Shown: piece after piece, positions 24,951-33,190 of the stretch
Numbering within the stretch: the stretch's first letter is position 1
How the letters are laid out: each line of letters starts with the position of its first letter
DNA from: Turicibacter sp.
GTDB lineage: Bacteria; Bacillota_I; Bacilli_A; MOL361; Turicibacteraceae
DNA length: 64,000 nucleotides
Reading direction: 5' to 3'
Assembly: GCA_009780245.1 (NCBI GenBank)
Contig: WRAJ01000001.1
Location: 54,821 to 118,820, forward strand
Translations under genes and position numbers: made by a program
The notes under the pieces: generated by a model
Databases searched by the model: none
Told to the model about the DNA's origin: nothing
Seen by the model: only the letters and a program-made list of their open reading frames with translations

Positions 24951-26801
24951 GTGGCAAAAAATAAAGGGAAAAACAGAGCGAGAAAGCATAACGCAAAAAA
25001 GCGGATAAATGAACAAGCTGTAAACAAGTCAGTGGAGATGATTGAGGAAGCGTCAATGGATCAACTAGAGACTGAGTTAGAGCATCAAACAGAGGACAAT
25101 TCAGTCGTTGAGGATCAATTAGAAGCTGAAGTAGGAAACGAAGCGACAGAGGAGTCAATCGTTGAAGCAGAAAGGGAAGTAGCAGACGAGCCTATAGTTG
25201 AAGCAGCAGATGAGACTGCAGTTGAGAATAAGCCTAAGACGAAGCCAGCAAACAAAGCAAAGGACAAGTCGGCAGCTAAAGCAGAAAGCACATCAGAAGA
25301 CAAGTCAGAGAAGAAAGCTAAGCCAGGAAAAAAGCCGATGACTAGAGTAAAGATGGGAGAAAGAGCAGCGAAAGCAAAGTATGAAGCTGCTAAAAAACGT
25401 AGCGTTGAATGGAAAAAAAGACGCCATTTGAAACAGCGCATTACATTGGCTGCCTTTGCGGTACTCCTTTTAGTTGGTGGTGGCGTGGCATTTGCCTTGA
25501 ATTGGGAGGGCTCAACAGACGATGGTTTACTAGTTGAAGCACCGATTGAGACACTGCCACCGGCCACTGCTGCTCCGACGACACCAGAAGTGACCGAGGC
25601 ACCAGAGGCTCCAACAGAAACCCCAACTGAGCCAGAAGAAGATGACATCATGCTGGCAGACGCTGAAGCAGTAAGAATTCAATTCGCTGGCGATGTCTTT
25701 TTACACCAAGGCCCTATCGATGCTGCGAATACGGGTGGCGGTACGTTTGATTTCATTCCGTTTGTAACGAACATCGCACCGTTTGTTGACGGAGACCTTG
25801 CCATTGCAAATATGGTTGCGCCAGTCGATGCGCACGGTAGTAATCAAAACGTGGGTGGTCTGCCGAATTTTAATGCCCCGTTTGAAATTTTAGAAGCGTT
25901 ACAGTATGCCGGCTTTAATCATTTAATTAGTGCAAACATCCATTCATTTGATGCCGGTTTGTCAGGGTTGCACAACACGATTGATAGCTTTGATCGTGCT
26001 GGTATTGATCATACTGGAATCAATGCCAATGCGGCTGATTTTAATACGCCGACTATCATTGACGTAGACGGCATTCAAGTAGGTATTCTTTCTTATGCGG
26101 ATGGCTTCCTTGGTAGCTTGCCTGATGCTTCGCTAGCTTACGCGGCACGCCTATTTAACTCAACGAATTTGAACGACGTGCCACGCATGGCGCAAGACAT
26201 CGAAGAGCTACGTGATGCTGGAGCAGAAGTGGTCATTGTCGCTCTCTATTGGGGTCAGCAATTCGGGAACGCACCGACGAACATGCAACGTTCAATTGCG
26301 GAAGAGTTAAGTGAAGCGGGCGCTGATGTGATCATGGGACAACGCTCTCACACGGTTCATCCAGTCGAATGGCATTATCGCGCGGACGGTTCAAGAACGT
26401 TGATCATGTATTCCTTGGGTAATTTCATTGCCGATCAAACGAGGTTATTTGGCCCTGGTGCATCGTCACCAGAAGAGGTCACATATACGGGATGGAACGA
26501 TGCAGCAAGTGCTAACTTTGCTGGTAGAACGCAGTTTGGTATGTTGGTAACGTTAGAAGTTGAAAGAGACGAAAACGGTGAGATCGTATTAGGAACCGTT
26601 GACGTTTTACCGACGTTAGCGATGAGAGATTTTACTGGGAACACATTAGGTTCTGCTAACGATGTCTCGGTGCTACCATTGATTGATGGGGAAATCCCTG
26701 CGTTTGTCACAGATGAGTCAATTCGTAACTGGGGCCGCATGGCTTATGATCATGTTGTGAGTATAGTTGGCGAAGAAATTGTCAATACTACAAGAGAATA
26801 G
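24951..26801 (+). CDS. CapA-like (PGA_cap) metallophosphatase-fold protein with long cytosolic Lys/Glu/Ala-rich tail
   Basis: About 616 residues. The first 160 are highly charged, low-complexity (Lys, Glu, Ala, Ser), followed by a basic patch and a membrane segment (ITLAAFAVLLLVGGGVAFAL, about 167-187), a Thr/Pro/Glu spacer (APTTPEVTEAPEAPTETP), and an outer PGA_cap domain: IQFAGDVFLH, NLNDVPRMAQDIEELRDAG, VVALYWGQQF, MGQRSHTVHPVEW, YSLGNFIADQ. The family is linked to capsule poly-gamma-glutamate export and to other surface polymers. There are no capB/capC genes here. GTG 24951 is preceded by GAGAGG; ATG 24924 is an alternative start. Confidence 0.83.
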   Translation: MAKNKGKNRARKHNAKKRINEQAVNKSVEMIEEASMDQLETELEHQTEDNSVVEDQLEAEVGNEATEESIVEAEREVADEPIVEAADETAVENKPKTKPANKAKDKSAAKAESTSEDKSEKKAKPGKKPMTRVKMGERAAKAKYEAAKKRSVEWKKRRHLKQRITLAAFAVLLLVGGGVAFALNWEGSTDDGLLVEAPIETLPPATAAPTTPEVTEAPEAPTETPTEPEEDDIMLADAEAVRIQFAGDVFLHQGPIDAANTGGGTFDFIPFVTNIAPFVDGDLAIANMVAPVDAHGSNQNVGGLPNFNAPFEILEALQYAGFNHLISANIHSFDAGLSGLHNTIDSFDRAGIDHTGINANAADFNTPTIIDVDGIQVGILSYADGFLGSLPDASLAYAARLFNSTNLNDVPRMAQDIEELRDAGAEVVIVALYWGQQFGNAPTNMQRSIAEELSEAGADVIMGQRSHTVHPVEWHYRADGSRTLIMYSLGNFIADQTRLFGPGASSPEEVTYTGWNDAASANFAGRTQFGMLVTLEVERDENGEIVLGTVDVLPTLAMRDFTGNTLGSANDVSVLPLIDGEIPAFVTDESIRNWGRMAYDHVVSIVGEEIVNTTRE

Positions 26802-26812
26802 GAAATTAGTAG

Positions 26813-26875
26813 TTGACATTCAAAATTAAATAGTCTATAATGTCCTTATTGATAACTATATTCAATAAGGACATT
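26813..26875 (+). promoter_or_regulatory. dps promoter overlapped by a perfect 14-bp inverted repeat
   Basis: TTGACA (26813-26818), 17 bases, TATAAT (26836-26841). The inverted repeat AATGTCCTTATTGA (26839-26852) / TCAATAAGGACATT (26862-26875) begins inside the -10 and covers the start site. It does not match the PerR box consensus closely. It may be an operator or a leader hairpin just upstream of AAGGAG. Confidence 0.8.
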
Positions 26876-26898
26876 ATTTTATTAAGGAGCTGATTGGT

Positions 26899-27333
26899 AT
26901 GAACCAAGTTGTTAAAATTTTAAACGAACAGTTGTCAGATTGGAACTTGCTTTTTGTCAAGTTGCATAATTACCATTGGAACGTGAAGGGCAGTGACTTC
27001 TTTACGTTGCACGAGAAATTTGAGGAGCTGTACAACGAAGCAGCGGGATACATTGATGAAGTGGCAGAGCGTGTTTTAGCATTAGGTGCTGTGCCGGCTG
27101 GGTCGTTCAAAGAATACTTAGAACTGTCTACGTTAGAAGAGGCGACAGGGAAAGAGAATTCGCGCGCGATGGTGGAGCAAATTGTGGCTGATTTTAAAGT
27201 GATCGTCGCAAGTGCTAAAAACGGTATTGACGTTGCGGATGAAGCTGGGGATGATACGACGGTGGATTTGTTGACACAGATTCATGTGGCATTGGAGAAA
27301 CACGTTTGGTTGTTTACAGCGTTTTTGGGGTAG
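26899..27333 (+). CDS. dps: Dps family ferritin-like iron-storage/DNA-protection protein
   Basis: A 144-residue four-helix protein forming dodecamers that oxidise and store iron and protect DNA. The Dps ferroxidase signature is present: LHNYHWNVKGSDFFTLHEKFEELY with His, Asp and Glu ligands, plus YIDEVAERVLALG. ATG 26899 follows AAGGAGCTGAT. It lies upstream of the ahpC-ahpF-sodA-perR group, consistent with a peroxide-stress role. Confidence 0.93.
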   Translation: MNQVVKILNEQLSDWNLLFVKLHNYHWNVKGSDFFTLHEKFEELYNEAAGYIDEVAERVLALGAVPAGSFKEYLELSTLEEATGKENSRAMVEQIVADFKVIVASAKNGIDVADEAGDDTTVDLLTQIHVALEKHVWLFTAFLG

Positions 27334-27366
27334 AGGTTATGAGTGGGTGCCCTTAACACAACAGAG

Positions 27367-27446
27367 ACTACCTATTTTCTCGACATAGCCAGTCATCTAG
27401 GTAAAAAACTACCTATTTCTTAGGTATAGCCTATTATCTAGGTAAA
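27367..27446. repeat. Short hairpin repeats, family C (two units, 41 bp period)
   Basis: Units starting ACTACCTATTT at 27367 and 27408 each close with ATCTAGGTAAA, so ACCTA/TAGGT ends can pair. The second also contains an internal TTAGGTATAG. It shares the architecture of arrays A, B and D but has a shorter period. Confidence 0.7.
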
Positions 27447-27509
27447 ATCGTTCTCGGTAATGTTAAATTTCGCAATTGGTTAATTAGGTTGGTGTGTTCT
27501 TTAGTTTTG

Positions 27510-27693
27510 TTGAGAGTGTGCGCCCTTTCGGTGATCAGATTGATGCGACCCCTGATGGTGTTTTAGGTCATTGCGTGTGTTTAGTGCTTTGAAGCTACCG
27601 CGCCTTTTGGCTTACTGGGGTAGTGATTTGGTGTTACCTGCAAGCAGCTAACACCAAACCACTACCTTATATGTGGAGTGTTTGTGGGGACTT
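27510..27693. repeat. Dispersed structured intergenic element, copy 2
   Basis: Aligns by eye with 1-270: tgagagtNNgcgccctttcggtga, tttagtgct, ccttttggcttactgg, then a terminal hairpin. The hairpin arms GGTAGTGATTTGGTGTTA (27619-27636) and TAACACCAAACCACTACC (27649-27666) pair at 17 of 18 positions around a CTGC/GCAG tip. The arm sequence differs from copy 1 on both sides, so the pairing is preserved although the bases changed. It fills the gap before ahpC. Confidence 0.72.
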
Positions 27694-27723
27694 TGGGGTA
27701 AAAAGTATATTGGAGGCAAAATC

Positions 27724-28290
27724 ATGTCATTGGTAGGTAAGAGTTTAGAAAATTTCACGGCGAATGCGTTTAGAAACGGGGAGTTTGTGACGGTTAATAC
27801 GGAGGTGGATTTCGCTGGGAAGTGGAACGTGGTGGTGTTTTATCCAGCCGATTTTACGTTTGTTTGTCCGACGGAGCTTGAGGATTTACAAGATCAGCTT
27901 GCGACACTCAATAGCTTAGGTGTGGAGGTTTATTCTTGTTCGACGGATACGCATTTTACGCACGCGGCGTGGCATCAGCATTCGGAGGCGATTGGGAAGG
28001 TTCAGTACACGATGTTGGCTGATCCGTCACAGAGAATTTCTCGCATTTTTGATGTGTTGGATGAGGAAAGTGGTTTGGCACAGCGTGGTTCGTTTATTAT
28101 CGATCCGGATGGCATTGTTCAGTCGGTTGAGGTGACTGCTGAAGGGATTGGACGCGATGCTAGCCAATTAGTGGATAAGATTAAAATGGCGCAGTATGTG
28201 CGTAACAACCCAGGTGAAGTTTGTCCGGCTAAATGGAAAGAAGGCGACGCAACGTTAAAGCCAAGCTTGGATTTAGTAGGTAAAATATAG
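27724..28290 (+). CDS. ahpC: Alkyl hydroperoxide reductase subunit C (2-Cys peroxiredoxin)
   Basis: Reduces hydrogen peroxide and organic hydroperoxides, with AhpF as its reductase. 188 residues; peroxidatic Cys48 in [13 protein letters not shown] and resolving Cys167 in EVCPAKW, both canonical. ATG 27724 sits after TTGGAGGC. ahpF follows 81 bases later beyond a hairpin, and perR, the likely repressor, is encoded 2.4 kb downstream. Confidence 0.96.
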   Translation: MSLVGKSLENFTANAFRNGEFVTVNTEVDFAGKWNVVVFYPADFTFVCPTELEDLQDQLATLNSLGVEVYSCSTDTHFTHAAWHQHSEAIGKVQYTMLADPSQRISRIFDVLDEESGLAQRGSFIIDPDGIVQSVEVTAEGIGRDASQLVDKIKMAQYVRNNPGEVCPAKWKEGDATLKPSLDLVGKI

Positions 28291-28310
28291 ATTAAAATAA
28301 TCAGCGTAGT

Positions 28311-28345
28311 AAAAGCAAATCTGGTGTAGACTAAGGTTTGCTTTT
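28311..28345 (+). other. Hairpin between ahpC and ahpF
   Basis: AAAAGCAAA (28311-28319) / TTTGCTTTT (28337-28345), perfect. Likely a partial terminator or processing site giving more ahpC than ahpF. Confidence 0.6.
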
Positions 28346-28371
28346 GGTGTATAAAGAGGAGATTGTGAAAA

Positions 28372-29907
28372 ATGTCGATATTAGATAATGAGATTAAACA
28401 ACAATTAGAGCAGTACATCCAGATGCTGGAGTCTGACATTGTACTAGGCGTTAACGCTGAACACGATACTAACGGGCAGCAAGTTCATGATTTAGTGAAT
28501 GAAATTGCGGTGATGTCACCACGCATTACCATCAGCGAGGATGAAAGGGTTAAAGCGCCAGGTTTTTCGATTGCAAAAAAAGGTGAAACCGCCCGTGTGG
28601 CTTTTGCTGGTTTGCCGCTTGGACATGAGTTTACTTCGCTTGTGATGGCGTTGCTGCAAGTGAGCGGTCGTGCGCCGAAGGTTGAGGATAAGGTCATCAA
28701 GCGGATCGCGGAAATTGAGACGCCAATGGTGTTTGAGACGTATGTGAGTTTGTCTTGCCACAACTGTCCGGAAGTGGTGCAGGCGCTTAATATCATGGCG
28801 ATTTTGAACCCGAATGTGACGCACACGATGATCGAGGGCGGTTGGTTCCAAGATGAGATTGAGGCAAAAAGCATTATGGGTGTGCCAACGGTGTTAAAAG
28901 ACGGCGCAGAGTTTGCCAACGGTCGCATGGAAGTTGAAGACATCCTAAATAAGTTGTTAGGGGAAGCATCGGGTGAGGAATTTGAGGCGAAAGATCCGTT
29001 TGATGTGTTGGTTATCGGGGGCGGGCCAGCTGGTGCTAGTGCGGCGATTTATGCGGCTCGCAAAGGGATTAACACGGGAATTGTGGCGGAACGTTTTGGT
29101 GGACAACCGCTTGATACGATGGGCATTGAAAACATTATCGGGACGCCTTATACCGAAGGGCCAAAGTTTGTGGCGCAGCTTGAAGAGCACGTGAACGAAT
29201 ATCATGTGGATGTCATGAAAGCGACGAAAGCGGTGAAGCTTGAGCGAACGGATAAGGTGGAAGTGACATTATCAAACGGGGCGGTTTTGAAGTCAAAGAC
29301 GGTTGTGTTGGCAACTGGTGCGCGTTGGCGTGATTTGAATGTCCCGGGAGAGTCGCAGTTTAAGAATAAAGGAATTGCGTATTGTCCTCACTGTGATGGG
29401 CCGTTGTTCAAAGGTAAAAAAGTGGCGGTTGTTGGTGGGGGGAATTCTGGAATTGAAGCAGCGATTGACCTTGCCGGCGTGGTCCTTCACGTCACTGTCG
29501 TTGAATTTGCTGATAAGTTATTAGCGGATACGGTGTTGCAGGATAAATTGTACTCGTTGCCGAACGTGGACGTGGTTTTGAATGCGCAGACGACTGAGAT
29601 TTCAGGTGACACGACGGTGAAAGGTTTGACGTATACTAATCGAGTGAGCGGAAAGTCGCAGACGCTTGATGTGGAAGGGATTTTCATTTTGATCGGGCTA
29701 GTGCCGAACACGGATTGGTTAAAGGGATCATCGGTTGAGATGGACGGCCGTGGTCAAATTTTAGTCGATGGGCACGGTGCGACAAACGTCGAGGGTGTTT
29801 ACGCAGCTGGTGATTGTACGGATAGTATTTACAAGCAAATTATTATCTCCATGGGAAGCGGAGCGACTGCGGCCTTGGGAGCATTTGATTACATGATTCG
29901 TAATTAA
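28372..29907 (+). CDS. ahpF: Alkyl hydroperoxide reductase subunit F
   Basis: A flavoprotein disulfide reductase that passes electrons from NADH to AhpC. 511 residues in the standard order: N-terminal double thioredoxin-fold domain with CHNC (Cys129/Cys132), FAD-binding motif VLVIGGGPAGASAAIYAARKG, redox-active CPHC (Cys338/Cys341), NAD-binding VAVVGGGNSGIEAAIDLAG, and a C-terminal FAD motif VYAAGDCTD. ATG 28372 follows AGAGGAG. All expected cysteines are present. Confidence 0.96.
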   Translation: MSILDNEIKQQLEQYIQMLESDIVLGVNAEHDTNGQQVHDLVNEIAVMSPRITISEDERVKAPGFSIAKKGETARVAFAGLPLGHEFTSLVMALLQVSGRAPKVEDKVIKRIAEIETPMVFETYVSLSCHNCPEVVQALNIMAILNPNVTHTMIEGGWFQDEIEAKSIMGVPTVLKDGAEFANGRMEVEDILNKLLGEASGEEFEAKDPFDVLVIGGGPAGASAAIYAARKGINTGIVAERFGGQPLDTMGIENIIGTPYTEGPKFVAQLEEHVNEYHVDVMKATKAVKLERTDKVEVTLSNGAVLKSKTVVLATGARWRDLNVPGESQFKNKGIAYCPHCDGPLFKGKKVAVVGGGNSGIEAAIDLAGVVLHVTVVEFADKLLADTVLQDKLYSLPNVDVVLNAQTTEISGDTTVKGLTYTNRVSGKSQTLDVEGIFILIGLVPNTDWLKGSSVEMDGRGQILVDGHGATNVEGVYAAGDCTDSIYKQIIISMGSGATAALGAFDYMIRN

Positions 29908-29954
29908 TTGGAAAACCTAATTACGATAATAAAATTAAGAAGGAGGATTTACCT

Positions 29955-30569
29955 ATGAATTACCCATTTGAATTAAAACCATTAGATTATTCTTACGAGG
30001 CGTTGGAGCCATTTGTGGACGCGGCGACGATGGCATTGCATCACAGCAAGCATTTGAACACATACGTGACGAATTTAAACAACGCGTTAGAAGGACAACC
30101 AAAATTTCATAGTTGGACCATTGAACAACTGGCTTCTAACTGGGATCAACTACCGGAAAACATTGCAACGATTGTGAGAAATAACGGCGGCGGCGTTTAT
30201 AACCACAACTTATTTTTCAACCTGTTAAAAAAAGACGTTGCAGAACCAACAAGTGGTCCGTTATACGATGCGATTGTAGCTAAATTCGGAAGCATGCAGG
30301 CGTTCAAAGAAGACTTTAAAGCAGCGGGGCTTGGTGTATTTGGATCAGGCTGGGCTTGGCTAGTTGCCGATAAGAACGGTGATTTACTAATTATTAAGAC
30401 GCCTAATCAGGACGTGCCAAATCTGGCAGAGTTTACACCTGTGATTAACCTAGATGTTTGGGAACATGCTTATTACTTGAAACATCAAAATCGCCGCCCA
30501 GAATACATCGATAGCTTGTTAAAAGTGATTGATTGGCAAAAAGCAGAAGCAAACTATGTCAATAAGTAA
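29955..30569 (+). CDS. sodA: Superoxide dismutase, Fe/Mn family
   Basis: Dismutates superoxide in the cytoplasm. 204 residues with the metal-binding His in MALHHSKHLNTYV, His in GGGVYNHNLFF, and Asp/His in LDVWEHAYYL. GSGWAWLV is also diagnostic. Metal preference (Mn or Fe) cannot be fixed by eye. AGGAGGATTTACCT precedes ATG 29955. It lies directly between ahpF and perR. Confidence 0.95.
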   Translation: MNYPFELKPLDYSYEALEPFVDAATMALHHSKHLNTYVTNLNNALEGQPKFHSWTIEQLASNWDQLPENIATIVRNNGGGVYNHNLFFNLLKKDVAEPTSGPLYDAIVAKFGSMQAFKEDFKAAGLGVFGSGWAWLVADKNGDLLIIKTPNQDVPNLAEFTPVINLDVWEHAYYLKHQNRRPEYIDSLLKVIDWQKAEANYVNK

Positions 30570-30600
30570 TCTTGATTGCCAGGTTGTCGCATAAATAACG

Positions 30601-30629
30601 TTGAATTTTATCAATGACTGTGTTATAAT
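30601..30629 (+). promoter_or_regulatory. Promoter of perR
   Basis: TTGAAT (30601-30606), 17 bases, TATAAT (30624-30629). Confidence 0.82.
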
Positions 30630-30664
30630 GGTGGTATTAATTTTAAAGAAAGTAGGTGGATTGC

Positions 30665-31063
30665 GTGCAACAACGACAAACCATTCAAAAACAGCTGATT
30701 GTTAAGGCGCTAGAGAAGTTGAAGCATGTCAAAGGGCATCTATCCATTGATGAAATTTATAGCGCAGTGAGAGAAGAATACGATTCAATTAGTAAGATGA
30801 CAGTGTATCGTAATGTGAGACAGCTAGCAGCGTCAGGAATGATTATGCAGATTATTCTGGATGATGGGATTGAGCGTTATGATTTGAATACGCACGCTCA
30901 TCACCATTTCACGTGCACAAAATGCGAAACGATTTACGACGTTGAAATTGAAGAATTGCCTGAATTTTCGCAACAATTACAGGACGCTCATGGGTTTGAG
31001 ATGGAAGTCGCTCATTTGTTTTTTACAGGTGTTTGCGATGTGTGTAAAGCGAAAAAGCAGTAG
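30665..31063 (+). CDS. perR: Fur-family peroxide regulator, PerR-like
   Basis: A metal-dependent repressor of 132 residues: winged-helix DNA-binding half (SKMTVYRNVRQLAASGMI) and metal-binding half. The PerR-type ligands line up: His25 in KGHLSIDEIY, Asp in ERYDL, His pair in HAHHHFTC, and Asp in IYDVE; the structural zinc uses CTKC and CDVC. The Asp at the last regulatory position favours PerR over Fur, as does the neighbourhood of ahpCF, sodA and dps. GTG 30665 suits AGTAGGTGG better than GTG 30656. Confidence 0.88.
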   Translation: MQQRQTIQKQLIVKALEKLKHVKGHLSIDEIYSAVREEYDSISKMTVYRNVRQLAASGMIMQIILDDGIERYDLNTHAHHHFTCTKCETIYDVEIEELPEFSQQLQDAHGFEMEVAHLFFTGVCDVCKAKKQ

Positions 31064-31134
31064 AAAAAGCAGCAGTAGAACAAAAGTTTGTTATAGTGAA
31101 GTAAAAAATTGTTATAGTAAACGAATTAGAAATT

Positions 31135-31143
31135 TGGTATAAT
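31135..31143 (+). promoter_or_regulatory. Extended -10 element upstream of the suf operon
   Basis: TGGTATAAT is an extended -10; no good -35 is visible at the expected distance. Confidence 0.55.
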
Positions 31144-31217
31144 AAAAAATAGGATTTTGTCCTGTTTTTTTTGAGTGTAAATATAATTTTAGTATAAATG
31201 GTGGAGGTAAGGTACAG

Positions 31218-32063
31218 ATGGCGAGACCAGTTTTGAAAATAAATGATTTAAAAGCTTCAGTTGAGGATAAAGTAATTTTAACCGGGGTGGACTTAGAAGT
31301 AAAGGGCGGCGAAATTCACGCGATCATGGGGCCAAACGGAACGGGTAAATCAACGTTGTCGCAAGTTGTGATGGGGCACCCGAAGTACGAGGTACTCGGT
31401 GGCGAAGTGACAATGAACGGCGAGGAGGTGTTAGAGATGGAAGTCGATGAGCGTGCACATGCCGGGCTGTTTTTAGCGATGCAATACCCGTCAGAAATTC
31501 CGGGTGTAACGAATTCAGATTTCTTGCGCATGTCAAAAAAAGCGCGTCTGAAAGAAGGGGAAAAAGATCAGTCTTTAATGAAGTTTATTCGTGAGTTAGA
31601 TGCGACGATTGAAACTTTGAACATGAACCCAGACATGGCGCACCGTTATTTAAACGAAGGCTTTTCTGGTGGTGAGAAAAAGCGTAACGAGATCCTGCAG
31701 ATGCTCATGCTAAAGCCAGAAATCGCCATTTTAGATGAGATCGATTCAGGCTTGGATGTCGATGCGTTACGTATCGTGGGAGAGGCTGTTAATAGCATGC
31801 GTAGTGAAGACTTTGGTTGTTTAATTATAACCCATTACCAACGCGTTTTGGATTACATTAAACCGGATTTCGTTCACGTCATGATGCAGGGTCGTATCGT
31901 CAAATCAGGCGATATCTCATTGATGGAGAAAATCGATGCGGAAGGTTACGACTGGATCAAAGAAGAAGTTGGTATTGAAGACGAGCGTGTTGTTGTGGAA
32001 GCGGAATCGGGGCGTCCAGTAAGATTAGATTCTTGCGGAACGAAAGAAAAATTAGGATTGTAG
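31218..32063 (+). CDS. sufC: Fe-S cluster assembly ATPase SufC
   Basis: Cytoplasmic ABC ATPase of the SufBCD scaffold. 281 residues, a little longer than the usual 250 because of a C-terminal tail. Walker A GPNGTGKST, signature FSGGEKKRNEI and Walker B IAILDEIDSGLD, with the SufC-specific YPSEIPGVTNSDFLR. GTGGAGG precedes ATG 31218. It starts the operon and is 12 bases from sufD. Confidence 0.96.
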   Translation: MARPVLKINDLKASVEDKVILTGVDLEVKGGEIHAIMGPNGTGKSTLSQVVMGHPKYEVLGGEVTMNGEEVLEMEVDERAHAGLFLAMQYPSEIPGVTNSDFLRMSKKARLKEGEKDQSLMKFIRELDATIETLNMNPDMAHRYLNEGFSGGEKKRNEILQMLMLKPEIAILDEIDSGLDVDALRIVGEAVNSMRSEDFGCLIITHYQRVLDYIKPDFVHVMMQGRIVKSGDISLMEKIDAEGYDWIKEEVGIEDERVVVEAESGRPVRLDSCGTKEKLGL

Positions 32064-32075
32064 GAGGCGGAAGGT

Positions 32076-33170
32076 ATGAAGGGTTTACCAGAAAATCTGC
32101 CAGGAGTGGAAAAGACTAATATTACCCAGTGGCCGTTTGATGAGCTTGTTTTAACAGACGTGGTTGAGGCATCGTTTGATCTCTCGTCGCTACACTTAAC
32201 TGATAATAGCATTGTCATCGTGGATGGGACGGTTGTCCATCAAGAGGTTTTAGAAGGCATTACCGTTGAATTTACGATTGACGAGACGTTGTCTGCGGAG
32301 CACCATCGTTTACTGGCGATCAATAACCGCATGACCAATAGTGGGATTAAGGTGACAGTAGCTGAAAATGCGGCGCCAGCGAGTCCGCTGTCGGTGTTTA
32401 TTATTTCAAAAGAGCGATCGTTGGTTCATCAGACCATGCTTGAACTGAAAACCGGTGCTAATCTCAACTATACTGAAACGTATCTTGCACAGGCGGCTTT
32501 GAATGCGAATATCGTTAATCGCATCATTGTTGGCGATCATGCGCATTTAAAAGCGAATATAATTAGTGATATGTACGCGGGGACGACGGTGTTCCATAAT
32601 AAGTTTTCAGAAGTCTTTGGCACGGGTGTGCTAGATATGACGAATTTCATTATTAACGATGCGAACATGCTGTTTGAAGATTACACGCATTTGGAAGGCA
32701 AGGGGTCTGAGACGACTTTGAAAACCGTATCGATTGCGGACGGCAAGCAACAACAAAACATCACGACGCAACTTGAAAATTATTCACCACGCTCAACGGC
32801 AAACATCATTAATTATGGGATTGTGAAAGACGATGCGCACTTAGCATTTAAAGGCGTTGGGAAGATTCATAAAGGGATGAACGCGAGTGATAATCAGCAA
32901 GAGACGAGGTTGCTGAACTTGTCAAAGACGGCTGAGGCAATTGCGAACCCGTTTTTGTTGATTGATGAGGGCGATATTACTGCCGGGCATGCGGCAACGA
33001 TTGGACAATTGGATGAGGAGCAGATTTATTATTTGATGAGCCGTGGGATGAGCCGTGAGGCCGCGAGTAAGATGATTGTGTCTGGCTTTTTGACGCCGTT
33101 TGTTGATGAGATCGACGACGAAGTGATGCGTGAAGTTTTGATGAAGAAGATTGAGGCGAAGTTGGGGTAG
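32076..33170 (+). CDS. sufD: Fe-S cluster assembly protein SufD
   Basis: Partner of SufB in the SufBC2D scaffold, 364 residues. The parallel beta-helix core and the C-terminal block PFLLIDEGDITAGHAATIGQ, then EEQIYYLMSRGMSREAASKMI, are typical of SufD; the conserved His in AGHAAT is present. AGGAGGCGGAAGGT precedes ATG 32076. It shows clear relation to SufB at 35689. Confidence 0.94.
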   Translation: MKGLPENLPGVEKTNITQWPFDELVLTDVVEASFDLSSLHLTDNSIVIVDGTVVHQEVLEGITVEFTIDETLSAEHHRLLAINNRMTNSGIKVTVAENAAPASPLSVFIISKERSLVHQTMLELKTGANLNYTETYLAQAALNANIVNRIIVGDHAHLKANIISDMYAGTTVFHNKFSEVFGTGVLDMTNFIINDANMLFEDYTHLEGKGSETTLKTVSIADGKQQQNITTQLENYSPRSTANIINYGIVKDDAHLAFKGVGKIHKGMNASDNQQETRLLNLSKTAEAIANPFLLIDEGDITAGHAATIGQLDEEQIYYLMSRGMSREAASKMIVSGFLTPFVDEIDDEVMREVLMKKIEAKLG

Positions 33171-33190
33171 TTTATAACGGAGGTAGTACC

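Noticed and set aside
26839..26875. PerR box at dps
   Set aside because: The palindrome is TTATTGA-N9-TCAATAA, not TTATAAT-N-ATTATAA; regulator left open.
27459..27474. gttaaatttcgcaat shared with 1184-1200 as a third element copy
   Set aside because: Only about 15 bases match and the surrounding blocks do not align; it may be chance.
31081..31160. Terminator and PerR box between perR and sufC
   Set aside because: AGGA/TCCT is too short a stem for a confident terminator, and the ttgttatagt repeats do not fit the PerR consensus well enough.
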